From the NCBI GenBank assembly GCA_013816725.1, contig JACDEA010000187.1, positions 1 through 5,391 of the forward strand: 5,391 nucleotides of DNA, read 5' to 3'. The translations under genes were made by a program, and so were the position numbers. Positions 4,339-5,391 of this stretch are shown in pieces. The stretch comes from Actinomycetota bacterium. Lineage in GTDB: Bacteria; Actinomycetota; Acidimicrobiia; Acidimicrobiales; JACDEA01. The notes under the pieces are model-generated. The model had not been told where the DNA came from, made no database searches, and saw nothing but the letters and a program-made list of their open reading frames with translations. Numbering within the stretch: the first letter of the stretch is position 1; every line of letters begins with the position of its first letter.

Positions 4339-5391
4339 ATGGCGCGGTCTGCTGGCCTCGACGACCAGACAACCGAGTTGGCGCGCCGAATCGCCGGGCT
4401 GGGCGACGACGAGAAGGCCGGCGTTTACCGCATGTCGTGGTGGAGCGAGCGCATGCTCGGCTGGGCGATGTCGCACCCCAGCTTCAAGACCCAGCTGTTC
4501 CGCTTCGTCGACGTCTTCCCGGCCACCACCAACGACGGGGACGTTCTGCGACACCTGCGCGAGTACTTCGACGCCGGCGACGCGCCCAAGCTGGTGGACC
4601 TCAGCGTGGGCTTGGCCGACCACCTCCCTGGCGGTGGTCACCTCTCGGCGTCGGTCGCCCGTCGCAACATCGGCCGCATGGCGCAGCAGTTCATCGTCGG
4701 CTCATCACCGTCGGAGGCGGCCGAGAGCCTGCACCGGTTGTGGCGGTCGGGCAGCGCCTTCACCGTCGACCTCCTCGGCGAGAAGACGGTCACCGAGGAC
4801 GAAGCCGACCGGTACGCGGCCCGGGTCGCCGAGTTGCTGGACGCGTTGGTGACCGCCACCGCCCGCTGGGCGCCGGACGACCACCTCGACCGCGACGACT
4901 TTGGCCCGCTGCCCCGGGCCAACGTGAGCCTGAAGCCCACCGCACTGGCGTCGCTCTATGCGCCGCTCACCGCCGAGGAGGGGATAGCCCAGGCCAAGGC
5001 CCGCCTGCGCCCGATCCTGCGGTCGGCGCGCGACCGCGGCGCGTTCGTGTACTTCGACATGGAGCAGTACGACGTGAAGGGCCTAACATTGCGCCTGTTC
5101 ACCGAGTTGCTGGACGAGCCGGAGCTGACCGGTCTCCAGGCCGGCGTCGTCATCCAGGCCTATCTCAAGGATTCGCTCGACGACCTGGCGCGCATCGTTG
5201 CCTGGTCGTCGTTCCGGTCGACACCGGTGACGGTGCGCTTGGTCAAGGGCGCGTACTGGGACGCCGAGACCGTGCAGGCCGCGGCCGAAGGGTGGCCGTC
5301 GCCGGTGTTCGCCCGCAAGGAAGAGACCGACGCCAACTACGAGCGCTGCACCCGCCTCCTGCACGACCACCACGGCGAGGTGCGAGCCGCG
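4339..5391 (+). CDS. putA: Proline dehydrogenase domain, probably N-terminal part of bifunctional PutA (truncated by window edge)
   Basis: The frame is open from ATG 4339 to the right edge, 351 residues without a stop. Proline dehydrogenase oxidises L-proline to pyrroline-5-carboxylate with FAD, the first step of proline catabolism to glutamate. About 190 helical residues come first (WWSERMLGWAM, QLFRFVDVFP, RRNIGRMAQQFI, FTVDLLGE). The (beta/alpha)8 ProDH barrel then begins with NVSLKPTAL (195-203, Lys199), FVYFDMEQYD (236-245) and GVVIQAYLKD (269-278). VRLVKGAYWDAE (299-310) is the hallmark ProDH strand, and TDANYERCTRLL (330-341) holds Arg336 and Arg339, near the expected proline-carboxylate arginines. 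The N-terminal region and FRFVDVFP resemble bifunctional PutA-type enzymes (about 1000 aa or more) with a C-terminal glutamate-semialdehyde dehydrogenase, but that domain is outside the window. A GTG at 4330 is also in frame but sits inside the putative -10. Confidence 0.9.
   Translation, partial: MARSAGLDDQTTELARRIAGLGDDEKAGVYRMSWWSERMLGWAMSHPSFKTQLFRFVDVFPATTNDGDVLRHLREYFDAGDAPKLVDLSVGLADHLPGGGHLSASVARRNIGRMAQQFIVGSSPSEAAESLHRLWRSGSAFTVDLLGEKTVTEDEADRYAARVAELLDALVTATARWAPDDHLDRDDFGPLPRANVSLKPTALASLYAPLTAEEGIAQAKARLRPILRSARDRGAFVYFDMEQYDVKGLTLRLFTELLDEPELTGLQAGVVIQAYLKDSLDDLARIVAWSSFRSTPVTVRLVKGAYWDAETVQAAAEGWPSPVFARKEETDANYERCTRLLHDHHGEVRAA

Noticed and set aside
3893..4372. A longer hydrolase reading starting at 4372
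   Set aside because: The extra residues are Arg/Gly/Pro-rich and overlap the PPOX gene in another frame. The GTG at 3892 with its GTGA overlap gives a normal epoxide hydrolase N-terminus.
4315..4641. Upstream extension of the PPOX gene to a start at 4641
   Set aside because: The added region is antisense to the proline dehydrogenase N-terminus, and the PPOX fold begins at MRDMTAEETR.
4638..5373. Minus-strand open frames opposite the proline dehydrogenase gene
   Set aside because: They are short, low-complexity and mutually inconsistent, while the plus strand encodes a continuous conserved ProDH.
1..5391. A defence system, mobile element, CRISPR array or tRNA gene
   Set aside because: No direct repeats, transposase or integrase motifs, or cloverleaf-like segments were seen on either strand. 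The genes are ordinary chromosomal families with uniform base composition.

Overview
The window is high-GC DNA, roughly two thirds G+C by eye, with dense coding and very short gaps. It looks like an actinobacterial chromosome. Three things point that way: a DUF3151 gene (a family seen mainly in Actinobacteria), an F420-type PPOX oxidoreductase, and a TyrRS with an actinobacterial-style KMGKS signature. The frequent GTG starts and near absence of Shine-Dalgarno sequences also fit. An Acidimicrobiia-like lineage is possible, but that is a guess. I see no insertion sequences, CRISPR arrays, tRNA or rRNA genes, phage genes or attachment sites. No gap between genes exceeds about 40 bases, so no 300-base stretch lacks a gene.

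Layout from left to right. (1) The minus-strand 5' part of a DNA-3-methyladenine glycosylase-like gene runs off the left edge. (2) It diverges from a complete plus-strand tyrS (218-1492). (3) tyrS converges on a minus-strand pair: a HIT-family nucleotide-binding protein (2527-2105), then a histidine phosphatase (2091-1489). The phosphatase and tyrS stop codons overlap within a single CTAG. (4) The HIT gene diverges from a plus-strand DUF3151 gene (2555-2968). (5) DUF3151 converges on a second minus-strand pair: a PPOX-class (probably F420-dependent) oxidoreductase (4314-3889) and an epoxide-hydrolase-like alpha/beta hydrolase (3892-3002), joined by a GTGA stop/start overlap. (6) The PPOX gene diverges from a plus-strand proline dehydrogenase (4339 to the right edge), which is probably the N-terminal part of a bifunctional PutA-type enzyme.

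The genes are mostly housekeeping: tyrosine charging, alkylation repair, nucleotide and phosphoester hydrolysis, redox and epoxide detoxification, and proline catabolism. They form alternating divergent and convergent units, not one long operon. I found no clear new system. The most interesting structure is the 24-base gap between the PPOX and proline dehydrogenase starts. A perfect 10-base palindrome there places a TACCGT -10-like hexamer exactly 7 bases before the ATG on each strand, which suggests a symmetric bidirectional leaderless promoter. The other points worth checking are the shared CTAG stop site, the uncharacterised DUF3151 gene, and the closeness of tyrS to a HIT hydrolase.
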